NCBI RefSeq assembly: GCF_014656075.1
Contig: NZ_BNBS01000001.1
Span: 62,001-126,000, forward strand
Direction: 5' to 3'
Length of the DNA: 64,000 bases
DNA from: Streptomyces hydrogenans
Lineage (GTDB): Bacteria > Actinomycetota > Actinomycetes > Streptomycetales > Streptomycetaceae
The notes under the pieces were generated by a model. It worked only from the letters and a program-made list of their open reading frames with translations, ran no database searches and was not told the DNA's origin. Positions within the stretch are counted from its first letter, which is position 1, and every line of letters starts with the position of its first letter. This document shows, in pieces, positions 45,182 through 54,253 of this stretch. The position numbers were made by a program, and so were the translations under genes.

Positions 45182-46447
45182 ATGAGCCGCCTCTCCGCAG
45201 CATCCTCCACGGACTGGCGCGGGCCGTACGTCCGGTACGTCGCCGGGCGGGGCGTGTCCACCGCGGGGACGAACCTGGTCAACGTCGTCCTGGCGTTCGC
45301 GGTGCTCGGCACGGGCGCCGGCGGGGTCTCCGCCGGGCTGGTCCTGGCGTGCTCGATCCTGACGCAGACGGTGCTGCTGCCGGTGGGCGGCGTGCTCGCC
45401 GACCGCGTGTCGCGCCGGCGGCTCGCGACGGCCGGGAACGGCGCCCTCGCCGTCGTCCAGGCGGTCATGGGCGCGGTCCTGGTCGCCGCGCCCGAGCGGT
45501 CGGCCGTCTGGATGTTCGCGGTCGCCGCCGCCCTCACCGGCGCGGCGACGGCCGGCGTCCAGCCGGCCTTCCAGGGGCTCATGGTCCAGCTCGTCCCGGC
45601 GACGGCCCTCCAGAAGGCCAACGCCTCGCTGCGTCTCGTGCTCAACCTGGCCCGCATCGCGGTCCCCGGGCTCGGCTCGTTGCTGGGCGCGGTGTACGGC
45701 TTCGGCCAGGTCCTCCTCGTCGCGGCGGCCTCCTTCGCGGCCTGCGCGCTGATCCTGGCGGGCCTGCGGGTGGCCGCCCCCGTCCGCGGGAGCGGGCGCG
45801 CTCCGCTGCTGCGCGGCGGCCGTGAGGGGTGGCGGGCCGTCGCCGACCGTCCCTGGATGTGGGGCTACGCGCTGTCGGGCACCGTCGCCGTGCCCCTGTG
45901 GCTGGCCGGTTACCAGCTGCTCGGCCCCCTGACCCTGTCGGCGCGGGAGGGCGGGGCGGCGTCCTGGGGCTGGGCGGTGTCCGCCTTCTCGACGGGCATG
46001 GTCCTCGGTTCGCTCGTCGCCCTCCGCTGGAGCCCGCGCCGCCTCATGCTGGCGTGCGTCCTGGTCCAGCTGGTGTGGCCGCTGCCCCTGGCCGTACTGG
46101 CCGGAAACCACTCCCTCCCGCTCCTCCTGGGCGCCATGCTGGTCAGCGGGCTGAGCCTCGAACTCGCCGTGGTCTTCTTCGAGACGGCCAAGCAGCAGCA
46201 GGTCCCCGAGCGTCTCATCGGGCGCGTCACCTCCCTGATCATGCTCGGTGAGACCGCCCTCGTCCCCCTGGGCTACGTCCTCGCCGGCACCGTCGCGGAC
46301 CGGCTGGGCCCGTCCCGGGTGCTGTGGATCTGCTGCGCCGGCATCACCGCCGCCACGCTGGTCCTCCTCCTCGTCCCCGGCGTCCGCCGGCTGACGGCCG
46401 TGACGGAGCCGGAGGAGGACGGCGAGAAGGAGCGGATCGCCGCCTGA
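45182..46447 (+). CDS. MFS transporter (DHA3/enterobactin-exporter-like)
   Basis: 421 aa, 12 predicted helices. YVRYVAGRGVSTAGTNLVNV, GGVLADRVSRRRLATAGN (loop 2), and the long hydrophobic segments that follow resemble the macrolide/enterobactin exporter group (MefA, EntS). A charged Glu/Asp-rich tail ends it. No regulator adjoins it; substrate unknown. Confidence 0.85.
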   Translation: MSRLSAASSTDWRGPYVRYVAGRGVSTAGTNLVNVVLAFAVLGTGAGGVSAGLVLACSILTQTVLLPVGGVLADRVSRRRLATAGNGALAVVQAVMGAVLVAAPERSAVWMFAVAAALTGAATAGVQPAFQGLMVQLVPATALQKANASLRLVLNLARIAVPGLGSLLGAVYGFGQVLLVAAASFAACALILAGLRVAAPVRGSGRAPLLRGGREGWRAVADRPWMWGYALSGTVAVPLWLAGYQLLGPLTLSAREGGAASWGWAVSAFSTGMVLGSLVALRWSPRRLMLACVLVQLVWPLPLAVLAGNHSLPLLLGAMLVSGLSLELAVVFFETAKQQQVPERLIGRVTSLIMLGETALVPLGYVLAGTVADRLGPSRVLWICCAGITAATLVLLLVPGVRRLTAVTEPEEDGEKERIAA

Positions 46448-46579
46448 ACGGCCGCTCCGGGGCGGGGCGGCGGTGACGAGTTCTGGACAGGAAGCGGCGA
46501 TTCCGCATGGGGGGCGCGAGAGCGGGGAGCCATGCGGTGTCCCTCGTCCTCCCTCGTCACCCGCCCGTGAGGAGCAGCC

Positions 46580-47266
46580 ATGACCTTTCCGTTCCCGTCA
46601 CCGCCCCCGCCCGACGAGCCCGTGTTCAGCGCCGACTTCGGGTCGTCCGCGCAGTGGGTCGCCGGGCGTTCGTGGGCCTATCCCGGCGGTGGGCCGGTGA
46701 ACCCGCTCGACAACAAGCTCGATCATCTGGTGGACGATCCCGCGTACTGCCGTTCCGGGGTCTTCCGGGCGACCCGGCGCAGGGACGGGCTGTGGGACAG
46801 CGGGCTGCTCACGACGGAGGGGAGCGCCGAGGGCTTCGAGGTGCGGGCGGGCGACGTGCTGGAGGCACGGGTGCGGCTGCCGGTGGAGACGGGGGCCTGG
46901 CCGGCGATCTGGACGTGGCGTGACGGCGGGCAGGAGATCGACGTCTTCGAGTACCACCCGGACAACCCCGACCTGCTGGAGCTCTCCAACCGGGTGCGGA
47001 GCACCCACCACTACCACCGGTCGCCCGACATCCGGCCCGGCGGCTGGGTGGACCTGCGGACCGAGTTCGGGGCGCGGTCCGTGGTCTGGTGGGTGAACGG
47101 CTCCCGGGTGTTCGCGGACGGGCGGGGCGTCGGGCGGTCCTGGCACGCCTGTCTGATCGTCAACCTGTCGGTCTGCGCGGGCCGTTATCACCCGGCGCCC
47201 GATCCGGAGACCGACGCGATGGACTTCGAGGTGTCGGAGCTGCGGGTGTTCCGGGGACGCCGCTGA
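46580..47266 (+). CDS. GH16-like beta-glucanase fold protein
   Basis: 228 aa with the catalytic motif of glycoside hydrolase family 16, QEIDVFEYHP (E119, D121, E124), preceded by GAWPAIWTWRDGG and followed by HHYHRSPDIRPGGWVDLRTEF. It lacks a signal peptide: the N-terminus is Pro-rich, MTFPFPSPPPP. It would therefore act inside the cell or leave by another route. RBS GAGGAG precedes ATG 46580. Confidence 0.78.
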   Translation: MTFPFPSPPPPDEPVFSADFGSSAQWVAGRSWAYPGGGPVNPLDNKLDHLVDDPAYCRSGVFRATRRRDGLWDSGLLTTEGSAEGFEVRAGDVLEARVRLPVETGAWPAIWTWRDGGQEIDVFEYHPDNPDLLELSNRVRSTHHYHRSPDIRPGGWVDLRTEFGARSVVWWVNGSRVFADGRGVGRSWHACLIVNLSVCAGRYHPAPDPETDAMDFEVSELRVFRGRR

Positions 47267-47347
47267 CCCGGGCGGCGGACGGTGCGCCCGGGGCGGGCGT
47301 CGCGTGCGGCCCTGACGCGCTCCGCGCCCCGGGCCGTCGCGTCGCGT

Positions 47348-48043
47348 TCAGCGCTCGACGGGCTCCATGCCCCGGGCCGCCGCGAGCTTCGACGCCTCGT
47401 CGCCGGCGAGGAGGTCGAGGGCCGCCCGGGCGCGGTCCGGTTCGGTCGTGGAGGCGAGGACGGCGGCGCCGAAGACGGAGGTGATGGCCGTGTCGCCGGG
47501 CAGCGGACCGAGGACGGTGACGCCGGGGAGGTCCATGAGTTCGCTGAGCTGCTGGAAGGCCAGGTCGGCGCGGCCGGAGGACAGCAGGCTGCCGGCGGGG
47601 ACGCCGGGCGGTGCCTGGACGAGGCGGTCGGCGAGGGTTTCGGCGAGGCCGAGGCGGTCGAGCAGGTCGAGCAGGGCCGTACCGCTGGGGCCGGTGGAGT
47701 AGGCGATGCCCGTCGCCGAGGTCAGGGCGGCGCGCAGGGCGTCGACGCTGTCGAGGGCGGGCGCCGGTGCGCCGTCCGGGACGGCGGCGACGACCTGGGA
47801 GATCCACAGGGGGCGGGCCGTCCCGGGGAGGAGGTGGCCCTCCCGCTCCAGGGCGGCGAGCGCTCCGGCGGCGAGGACGAGCAGGTCGGCCTCGGCACCC
47901 TCGCGGACACGGCGGGCGACCTCCACGCCGCCGGCCGACTCGAAGCGTACGGGCGTCCCGTGGGCGAGCCGGAGGTGCTCGCACAGGTCGGCGAGTATCG
48001 GCCGGGTCGCCATCGAGGACAGCCCCACGAGTTCTCGGTGCAC
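47348..48043 (-). CDS. ModA-like substrate-binding protein without signal peptide
   Basis: 231 aa, periplasmic-binding-protein fold: LSSMATRPILADLCEHL, VRFESAGGVEVARRVREG, ADLLVLAAGALAALEREGHL, and IAYSTGPSGTALLDLLDRLG. The layout is that of molybdate-type binding proteins, but no export signal is seen. The start is fixed by GAGGAG 5 bp before GTG 48043. It is divergent from the IclR regulator of the 4-hydroxybenzoate operon. A cytosolic ligand-binding role is the likeliest reading; not shown. Confidence 0.78.
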   Translation of the reverse strand: MHRELVGLSSMATRPILADLCEHLRLAHGTPVRFESAGGVEVARRVREGAEADLLVLAAGALAALEREGHLLPGTARPLWISQVVAAVPDGAPAPALDSVDALRAALTSATGIAYSTGPSGTALLDLLDRLGLAETLADRLVQAPPGVPAGSLLSSGRADLAFQQLSELMDLPGVTVLGPLPGDTAITSVFGAAVLASTTEPDRARAALDLLAGDEASKLAAARGMEPVER

Positions 48044-48140
48044 GTCGACTCCTCGGTCGTGATGTCGGTGGGGAAGGCGGGAGGGAGGGGTTCGGCACGC
48101 TCGGCCCGGTGGCTCGACGCCGGTCTGCGAGACTGGCGGC

Positions 48141-48908
48141 GTGAGCACGACCCGGAGCACGGCCGCAGGAAAAGTACTGGAGGTCCTCGCGGCCTTCGAC
48201 CGCGAGCACCCCGCGCAGACACTATCGGAGATCGCCCAGCGCACCGGGCTGGCCCTGAGCACGGCGCACCGGGTGGTGCGGGAGCTGGCCGAGTGGGGCG
48301 CGCTGGAGCGGGGCGAGGACGGGTCGTGGCACGTCGGCCTGCGGCTCTGGGAGATCGCCTCGGGATGCCCCCGGACGCAGATCCTGCGGGACGTGGCGCT
48401 GCCGTTCATGCAGGACCTGTACGAGGCGACCCACGAGAACGTGCAGCTCGCGGTGCGGGAGGGCACCGAGCTGGTGTTCGTGGAGCGGATCGCCGGGCAC
48501 CGGTCGGTGGAGCTGCTGACCGGGGTCGGGACGCGCTTCCCGGTGGGGTCGACGGGGATGGGGCGGGTGCTGCTCGCGCACGCGCCGCGGGACATCCAGG
48601 AGGAGGTCCTGGGCGCTCCGCAGCGGGCCTGGACCCCGCACACCGTGACCGATCCGAAGACGCTGCGGACGCAGCTGGACCGGATCCGGCGCGAGCGGGT
48701 CTTCGTCAGCGACCGGCAGTTGTCGGAGAGCACCGTGGCGGTGGCGACGCCGGTGCGGATCGGGCGGTCGGGGCCGGTGAGCGCGGCGCTCGGCATCGTC
48801 TTCACGGCGCAGGGCGCGGGCCGGGCGCACACGCTGCGCGAGCCGCTGCTGCGGGCCGCGTACGGCATCTCCGACGAACTCGGCAGGCGGACGCGGACGA
48901 CGCGGTGA
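48141..48908 (+). CDS. IclR-family regulator of the aromatic operon
   Basis: 255 aa. N-terminal winged helix (KVLEVLAAFDREHPAQTLSE, RTGLALSTAHRVVRELAEWG) and C-terminal IclR effector domain (VQLAVREGTELVFVERIAGH, RFPVGSTGMGRVLLAH). PobR/PcaU-type IclR proteins activate 4-hydroxybenzoate and protocatechuate genes in other bacteria. Here the gene sits 104 bp before pobA in the same direction, with operator-like repeats in the gap. Start GTG 48141. Confidence 0.87.
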   Translation: MSTTRSTAAGKVLEVLAAFDREHPAQTLSEIAQRTGLALSTAHRVVRELAEWGALERGEDGSWHVGLRLWEIASGCPRTQILRDVALPFMQDLYEATHENVQLAVREGTELVFVERIAGHRSVELLTGVGTRFPVGSTGMGRVLLAHAPRDIQEEVLGAPQRAWTPHTVTDPKTLRTQLDRIRRERVFVSDRQLSESTVAVATPVRIGRSGPVSAALGIVFTAQGAGRAHTLREPLLRAAYGISDELGRRTRTTR

Positions 48909-48921
48909 GAAACGGACCGGC

Positions 48922-48936
48922 TTCCGCCTGACGGAA
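48922..48936. promoter_or_regulatory. Inverted repeat upstream of pobA
   Basis: TTCCG-CCTGA-CGGAA in the gap between the IclR gene and pobA. IclR-family operators are commonly short palindromes with arms of this type. Confidence 0.5.
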
Positions 48937-48969
48937 ACACCGCAGACCAGGGCCTGGGCAGGCTGACAG

Positions 48970-48996
48970 CGTTCGACCCGTTCGAAACGTTCACAG
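48970..48996 (+). promoter_or_regulatory. Triple 9-bp direct repeat upstream of pobA
   Basis: CGTTCGACC, CGTTCGAAA and CGTTCACAG in tandem, ending 16 bp before the pobA start. PcaU and PobR bind three short repeats, so this is a good candidate for the IclR protein, or a core part of the promoter. Confidence 0.5.
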
Positions 48997-49012
48997 CTGC
49001 TTGGGAGATGCC

Positions 49013-50221
49013 ATGGCCGACACCCCCGTCGACTCGGTCGTCTCGGTTCCGGTCGCGGTGGTCGGCGCGGGGCCGGCGGGCCTCATGCTGGCGCACCGGC
49101 TCGGCCGCGCCGGGATCGAGACGATCTCCGTCGACACCCGCACGCGTCACGAGATCGAGACGACCCAGCGGGCCGGGATCCTGGAGGCCGACTCGGCCCG
49201 GGACCTGGTCGACACCGGGGTCTCGGACCGGATCCTGCGGGAGGGGTACGAGCACGAGGGCGTCGAGCTGCGGTCGGCCGGGCGCGCGTACCGCGTCGAC
49301 TTCAAGGAGCTCGTCGGCGCGTCCGTGTGGCTGTACCCGCAGACCGACGTCTTCGTCGACCTGGCGGACGCCCGCGAACGCGACGGCGGCACCGTCCACT
49401 TCGGCGTCCGCGACACCGAGGTCCTCGACGTCACGACGGACGCGCCCCGGGTGCGCTACACCGCGCCCGACGGCAGCCGGCACGAGATCCGGGCGCGGTA
49501 CGTCGTCGGCGCGGACGGCTCGCGGAGCATGTGCCGCGACCTGGTGCCGGAGGACCGGCGGGTGCGGTACGGCAAGGAGTACCCCTTCGCCTGGTTCGGG
49601 ATCCTGGCCGAGGCGCCGATGAGCGCGCCCGAGCTGGTCTACGCCCACTCCGAGCACGGCTTCGCGCTGATCAGCCAGCGCACCGAGGCCGTGCAGCGCA
49701 TGTACTTCCAGTGCGCCCCCGACGAGTCCGTCGACGCCTGGTCCGACGACCGGATCTGGGAGACCCTCCAGGCGCGGGTGGCCGGCGAGGACGGCTTCCG
49801 GCTGAAGGAGGGGCCGATCACCGAGAAGACGGTGCTGCGGTTCCGCTCCTTCGTGCAGGAGCCGATGCGCTGGGGTTCGCTGCTGCTCGCCGGTGACGCC
49901 GCGCACACCGTGCCGCCTACCGGGGCCCGCGGGCTCAACCTGGCGCTGCACGACGTGAAGGTGCTCGCCGACGTGCTGACGCGGGCGCTCGGCCCGGAGG
50001 GCGGGGCCGCGCTGGAGGAGTACCAGCCGCGGGCGCTCCAGCGGGTCTGGCGGGCGCAGAACTTCTCGTACTGGATGACCCGGCTGCTCCACACGGCGCC
50101 CGGCGCCTCCGCGTTCGACCTGCGGCGTCAGCTCGGCGAGCTGGAGAACGTGGTGGGGACGCGCGCCGGACGCGCCTACCTGGCCGAGCAGTACACCGGC
50201 TGGCCCACCCGGGACCACTGA
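49013..50221 (+). CDS. pobA: 4-hydroxybenzoate 3-monooxygenase
   Basis: 402-aa FAD enzyme converting 4-hydroxybenzoate to protocatechuate with NAD(P)H and O2. VAVVGAGPAGLMLAHRLG at about 12-29 binds FAD; GADGSRSMCRDLVPE is the DG motif; LLAGDAAHTVPPTGARGLNLA closes the FAD site. RAGILEADSARDLVDTGV and RFRSFVQEPMRWGSL are PobA-type segments. The ATG at 49013 has GGGAG 7 bp upstream; TTG 49001 is in frame but less likely. First gene of the catabolic operon. Confidence 0.93.
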   Translation: MADTPVDSVVSVPVAVVGAGPAGLMLAHRLGRAGIETISVDTRTRHEIETTQRAGILEADSARDLVDTGVSDRILREGYEHEGVELRSAGRAYRVDFKELVGASVWLYPQTDVFVDLADARERDGGTVHFGVRDTEVLDVTTDAPRVRYTAPDGSRHEIRARYVVGADGSRSMCRDLVPEDRRVRYGKEYPFAWFGILAEAPMSAPELVYAHSEHGFALISQRTEAVQRMYFQCAPDESVDAWSDDRIWETLQARVAGEDGFRLKEGPITEKTVLRFRSFVQEPMRWGSLLLAGDAAHTVPPTGARGLNLALHDVKVLADVLTRALGPEGGAALEEYQPRALQRVWRAQNFSYWMTRLLHTAPGASAFDLRRQLGELENVVGTRAGRAYLAEQYTGWPTRDH

Positions 50222-50252
50222 CCCCCGCCGACCCGACGCACACGAGGCTTCC

Positions 50253-51278
50253 ATGATCATCGACTGTCACGGTCACTTCACCACCGCCCCGCCGCAGCTC
50301 GCCGAGTGGCGGGACCGGCAGATCGCCGCCTCCGAGGGCCGCGGCCCGGTCCCGGACCCCGCCGAACTGGTCATCACCGACGACGACCTGCGCGCGGCGA
50401 TCGAGGGCAACCAGCTGCGGCTGATGGACGAGCGCGGCAGCGACCTCACGATCTTCTCGCCGCGCGCCAGCTTCATGGCCCACCACCTCGGCGACTTCGC
50501 CGTCTCCTCGGTGTGGGCGCGGATCTGCAACGACCTGGTGCACCGGGTCGCCGGCCTCCACCCCGACCGGTTCGCCATGGGCGCGATGCTGCCGCAGTCG
50601 CCGGGCGTCGACCCCGCGACCTGCCTGCCCGAGCTGACCCGCGCGGTCGAGGAGCTGGGCGCGGTCACAGTGAACCTCAACCCGGACCCGTCGGGCGGCC
50701 GGTGGACCGCGCCGCCGCTGACCGACCGAAGCTGGTACCCGCTGTACGAGGCGATGGTCGCCTACGACATCCCGGCGATGATCCACGTCTCCACCTCCTG
50801 CAACCCGGCCTTCCACACGACCGGCGCGCACTACCTGAACGCCGACACCACGGCCTTCATGCAGCTGCTCCAGGGCGACCTCTTCGCCGACTTCCCGACG
50901 CTCCGGTTCGTGGTCCCGCACGGCGGCGGCGCCGTCCCGTACCACTGGGGACGGTTCCGGGGCCTGGCGATGGCGCTCGGCCGGCCGGACCCGGAGGCGC
51001 TGCTCGACAACGTCTTCTTCGACACCTGCGTCTACCACCAGCCGGGCATCGACCTGCTGACCCGGGTGGTCCCGAGCCGGTCCGTCCTCTTCGCCAGCGA
51101 GATGATCGGCGCGGTCCGCGACATCGACCCGCGCACCGGCCACCACTTCGACGACACGAAGCGGTACGTCGACGCCACCCCGCACCTGTCGGACGAGGAG
51201 CGCGCCGCCGTCTACTCCGGCAACGCCCTGCGCGTCTACCCCCGCCTCGCCGCCCGCCTCGCCGCGGCCGGCCGCTGA
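50253..51278 (+). CDS. ligJ: 4-oxalomesaconate hydratase
   Basis: 341-aa amidohydrolase-superfamily hydratase of the protocatechuate 4,5-cleavage pathway, giving 4-carboxy-4-hydroxy-2-oxoadipate. IIDCHGHFTTAPPQL carries the HxH metal motif; VPHGGGAVPYHWGRFRG and VLFASEMIGAVRDID (metal/catalytic Glu) are LigJ signatures. The length equals that of the known LigJ. Second gene of the operon, 31 bp after pobA. Confidence 0.9.
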   Translation: MIIDCHGHFTTAPPQLAEWRDRQIAASEGRGPVPDPAELVITDDDLRAAIEGNQLRLMDERGSDLTIFSPRASFMAHHLGDFAVSSVWARICNDLVHRVAGLHPDRFAMGAMLPQSPGVDPATCLPELTRAVEELGAVTVNLNPDPSGGRWTAPPLTDRSWYPLYEAMVAYDIPAMIHVSTSCNPAFHTTGAHYLNADTTAFMQLLQGDLFADFPTLRFVVPHGGGAVPYHWGRFRGLAMALGRPDPEALLDNVFFDTCVYHQPGIDLLTRVVPSRSVLFASEMIGAVRDIDPRTGHHFDDTKRYVDATPHLSDEERAAVYSGNALRVYPRLAARLAAAGR

Positions 51279-51302
51279 CCCCCGCCCTCCAGGAGAAGCA
51301 AC

Positions 51303-51992
51303 ATGGAACACACCGAGATCGGCGTCGTCCACACGAAGATCGACCGGGCGGACCCGGCGGCCGTCGCCGAGCTGGCGAAGTACGGCGTCGCGACCGTCCA
51401 CGAGGCCATGGGCCGGGTCGGCCTGATGCGCCCCTACCTGCGCCCGGTCTACCCGAAGGCCCGGATGTGCGGCACGGCCGTGACCGTGCTCCTCCAGCCC
51501 GGCGACAACTGGATGCTGCACGTCGCCGCCGAGCAGATCCAGGACGGCGACGTCGTCGTCGCCGCCTGCACCACGGAGAGCGAGGACGGCTTCTTCGGCG
51601 AGCTGCTCGCCACCTCCTTCCGCGCCCGGGGCTGCGCCGGCCTGGTCATCGACGGCGGTGTCCGCGACGTCACCGACCTGGAGGGGATGGACTTCCCCGT
51701 CTTCTCCCGCGCCGTGAACGCCAAGGGCACGGTCAAGGCCACCCTCGGCTCGGTCAACGTGCCGGTGGTCTGCGGCAACGCCCTGGTCCGCCCCGGTGAC
51801 GTGGTCGTCGCGGACGCCGACGGCGTCGTCGTGGTGCCGCGCGAGCGGGCCGCCGAGGTGGCCGCCGCGTCGGCCGCCCGCGAGGCGAACGAGGAGGGCA
51901 AGCGCGCGCAGTTCCGCGCGGGGAAGCTCGGCCTGGACCTGTACGGCATGCGCGGCCCGCTGGCCGAGCTCGGACTGCGGTACGAGGACTGA
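51303..51992 (+). CDS. ligK: 4-carboxy-4-hydroxy-2-oxoadipate aldolase
   Basis: 229-aa RraA-like class II aldolase that splits the final intermediate to pyruvate and oxaloacetate. Markers: AKYGVATVHEAMGRVGLM, GDNWMLHVAAEQIQDGDVVV and the active-site GLVIDGGVRDVTDLEGM with the R-D pair. Length and order fit LigK/GalC. RBS GGAG before ATG 51303; 2 bp separate its stop from ligI. Confidence 0.9.
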   Translation: MEHTEIGVVHTKIDRADPAAVAELAKYGVATVHEAMGRVGLMRPYLRPVYPKARMCGTAVTVLLQPGDNWMLHVAAEQIQDGDVVVAACTTESEDGFFGELLATSFRARGCAGLVIDGGVRDVTDLEGMDFPVFSRAVNAKGTVKATLGSVNVPVVCGNALVRPGDVVVADADGVVVVPRERAAEVAAASAAREANEEGKRAQFRAGKLGLDLYGMRGPLAELGLRYED

Positions 51993-51994
51993 CG

Positions 51995-52912
51995 ATGACC
52001 GGTTTCGAGAAGACCCCCGGCTGGCTGGACTGGTACGCCGGTCCGAGCCGTCCGGAGTTCCGGCTCCCCGAGGGCGCCGTCGACGCGCACTGCCACGTCT
52101 TCGGCCCGGGCGAGGAGTTCCCGTACGCCCCGGAGCGGAAGTACACGCCGTGCGACGCGTCCAAGGACCAGCTGTTCGCGCTCCGCGACCACCTCGGCCT
52201 CACCCGCAACGTGGTGGTGCAGGCGACCTGCCACGGCGCCGACAACACCGCCATGGTGGACGCCCTGCGCGCCTCCGGCGGGCGGGCCAGGGGCGTGGCG
52301 ACGCTGCGGCGCGACGTGACGGACGCCGAGGTGCGCGAGCTCCACGAGGCGGGCGTGCGCGGGGTGCGGTTCAACTTCGTCCGGCGGCTGGTGGACGCGG
52401 CACCGCAGCAGGACCTGCTGGACATCGTGGAGCGGATCGCGCCGTACGGCTGGCACGTGGTCGTCTACTTCGAGGCGGCCGACCTGCCCGACCTGCGGGA
52501 CTTCTTCCTGTCGATCCCGGTGCCCCTGGTCATCGACCACATGGGCCGCCCGGACACCGCGAAGGACCCGGACGGGCCCGACTTCGAGGCCTTCCTCGAC
52601 TTCCTGCGCGCCCGCCCCGACATCTGGTGCAAGGTGACGTGCCCGGAGCGGCTGACGGTGAGCGGCCCGCCGGCCCTGGACGGGGAGCGCCGGGCGTACC
52701 GCGACGTCGTGCCCTTCGCCCGGCGGGTGGTCGAGGAGTTCCCCGACCGGGTGCTGTGGGGCACGGACTGGCCGCACCCCAACCTCACCGACCACATGCC
52801 CGACGACGGACTGCTCGTCGACTTCGTCCCGCACATCGCGCCCACGCCGGAGCTCCGGCGCCGGCTGCTCGTGGACAACCCGACGCGCCTGTACTGGCCC
52901 GAAGCCGACTGA
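51995..52912 (+). CDS. ligI: 2-pyrone-4,6-dicarboxylate hydrolase
   Basis: 305-aa amidohydrolase opening the lactone ring of 2-pyrone-4,6-dicarboxylate to 4-oxalomesaconate. VDAHCHVFGPGEEFPYAPER is the family start with its active-site His pair; LVIDHMGRPD and VLWGTDWPHPNLTDHMPDD provide the other His and the catalytic Asp. Very close in layout to known LigI. It is coupled to ligK. Confidence 0.93.
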   Translation: MTGFEKTPGWLDWYAGPSRPEFRLPEGAVDAHCHVFGPGEEFPYAPERKYTPCDASKDQLFALRDHLGLTRNVVVQATCHGADNTAMVDALRASGGRARGVATLRRDVTDAEVRELHEAGVRGVRFNFVRRLVDAAPQQDLLDIVERIAPYGWHVVVYFEAADLPDLRDFFLSIPVPLVIDHMGRPDTAKDPDGPDFEAFLDFLRARPDIWCKVTCPERLTVSGPPALDGERRAYRDVVPFARRVVEEFPDRVLWGTDWPHPNLTDHMPDDGLLVDFVPHIAPTPELRRRLLVDNPTRLYWPEAD

Positions 52913-52947
52913 ACGCCCCCCGAACCACCACCGATTGGAGTGCCGGC

Positions 52948-54252
52948 ATGGCGCTGGACAAGACCTACAAACTGGTTCCGGGGACGACCATCTTCGACTC
53001 CGAGCAGTCGGCGAAGGGCTACCACCTCAACCAGTTCTGCATGTCGCTGATGACGGCGGAGAACCGGGCGGCCTACCTCGCCGACGAGCGCGCCTACCTG
53101 GACGCCTGGCCGCTGCGGGAGGAGCAGAGGCGGGCGCTGCTCGACCGCGACCTGAACGCCGCGATGCGCGAGGGCGGCAACATCTACTTCCTCGCCAAGT
53201 GGGGTGCCACGCTGGGCTTCTCGTTCCAGCAGATGGCGGGCTCGATGACCGGCATGACCGAGGAGGAGTACCGCGCCATGATGGTCGGCGGCGGCCGCTC
53301 CGTCGAGGGCAACCGCATCGACCACGCCGTCCTCGAAGCCGCCCACGCGCCCGGGGCGGCCGCCGGGCACGCCGCGATCACCGGCGCCGTATTCACCTCG
53401 CACGTCCCCGCCATCGGCGCGGCCCTCGACCACGGCAAGACCGAAGAGCCCTACTGGCGGCCGGTGTTCGAGGGGTACGAGTACGCCAAGGCGTGGGAGC
53501 GGGAGAACGTCCCCGACGTGGTCTTCCTGGTCTACAACGACCACGCCAGCGCCTTCGACCAGTCGCTGGTCCCGACCTTCGTGCTCGGCACCGGCACCTC
53601 CTACCCGGTCGCCGACGAGGGGTACGGGCCCCGCCCCGTGCCGGACGTCGAGGGCGACCCGGACCTGGCCGCGCACATCGCGCACTCCCTCATCCGGGAC
53701 GACTTCGACCTCACCCTCGCCAACGAGATGGCCGTCGACCACGGGCTGACCGTCCCGCTGTCGCTCATGTTCGGCGACGTCGAGAAGTGGCCGTGCAGGA
53801 TCATCCCGTTCCACGTCAACGTCGTGCAGTACCCGGTGCCGTCCGGCGCCCGCTGCTTCGCACTGGGCCGGGCGCTGCGCAAGGCGATCGAGTCGTACGA
53901 CCGGCCGCTCAAGGTGCAGGTGTGGGGCACCGGCGGCATGAGCCACCAGCTCCAGGGCCCGCGCGCCGGCCTGATCAACCGCGAGTGGGACAACGCCTTC
54001 CTGGACCGGCTGGTCGAGGACCCGGCCGGACTGGCCCGGGTCCCCCACCTGGAGTACGTCGAGGAGGCCGGCTCCGAGGGCATCGAGCTGGTCATGTGGC
54101 TGATCGCGCGCGGCGCGCTGAGCGACGTCGACGGTTCCGGCGAGGTCGAGGTCAAGCACCGCTTCTACCATGTCCCGGCGTCCAACACCGCCGTCGGACA
54201 CCTGATCCTGGAAAACCGACCCCGGGCCGAAGAGCCCGCCGTGAAGGAGTGA
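52948..54252 (+). CDS. ligAB: Protocatechuate 4,5-dioxygenase, fused alpha and beta subunits
   Basis: Ring-cleaving extradiol dioxygenase, 434 aa. Residues 1-125 match the LigA small subunit (VPGTTIFDSEQSAKGYHLNQ, LAKWGATLGFSFQQMAGSMT). From about 140 the protein is LigB, with iron ligands H152 (FTSHVPAIG) and H199 (VYNDHASAFD) and a later Glu. In Sphingobium the two subunits are separate proteins; fusion also occurs in some other organisms. Makes 4-carboxy-2-hydroxymuconate-6-semialdehyde. Confidence 0.93.
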   Translation: MALDKTYKLVPGTTIFDSEQSAKGYHLNQFCMSLMTAENRAAYLADERAYLDAWPLREEQRRALLDRDLNAAMREGGNIYFLAKWGATLGFSFQQMAGSMTGMTEEEYRAMMVGGGRSVEGNRIDHAVLEAAHAPGAAAGHAAITGAVFTSHVPAIGAALDHGKTEEPYWRPVFEGYEYAKAWERENVPDVVFLVYNDHASAFDQSLVPTFVLGTGTSYPVADEGYGPRPVPDVEGDPDLAAHIAHSLIRDDFDLTLANEMAVDHGLTVPLSLMFGDVEKWPCRIIPFHVNVVQYPVPSGARCFALGRALRKAIESYDRPLKVQVWGTGGMSHQLQGPRAGLINREWDNAFLDRLVEDPAGLARVPHLEYVEEAGSEGIELVMWLIARGALSDVDGSGEVEVKHRFYHVPASNTAVGHLILENRPRAEEPAVKE

Positions 54253-54253
54253 C

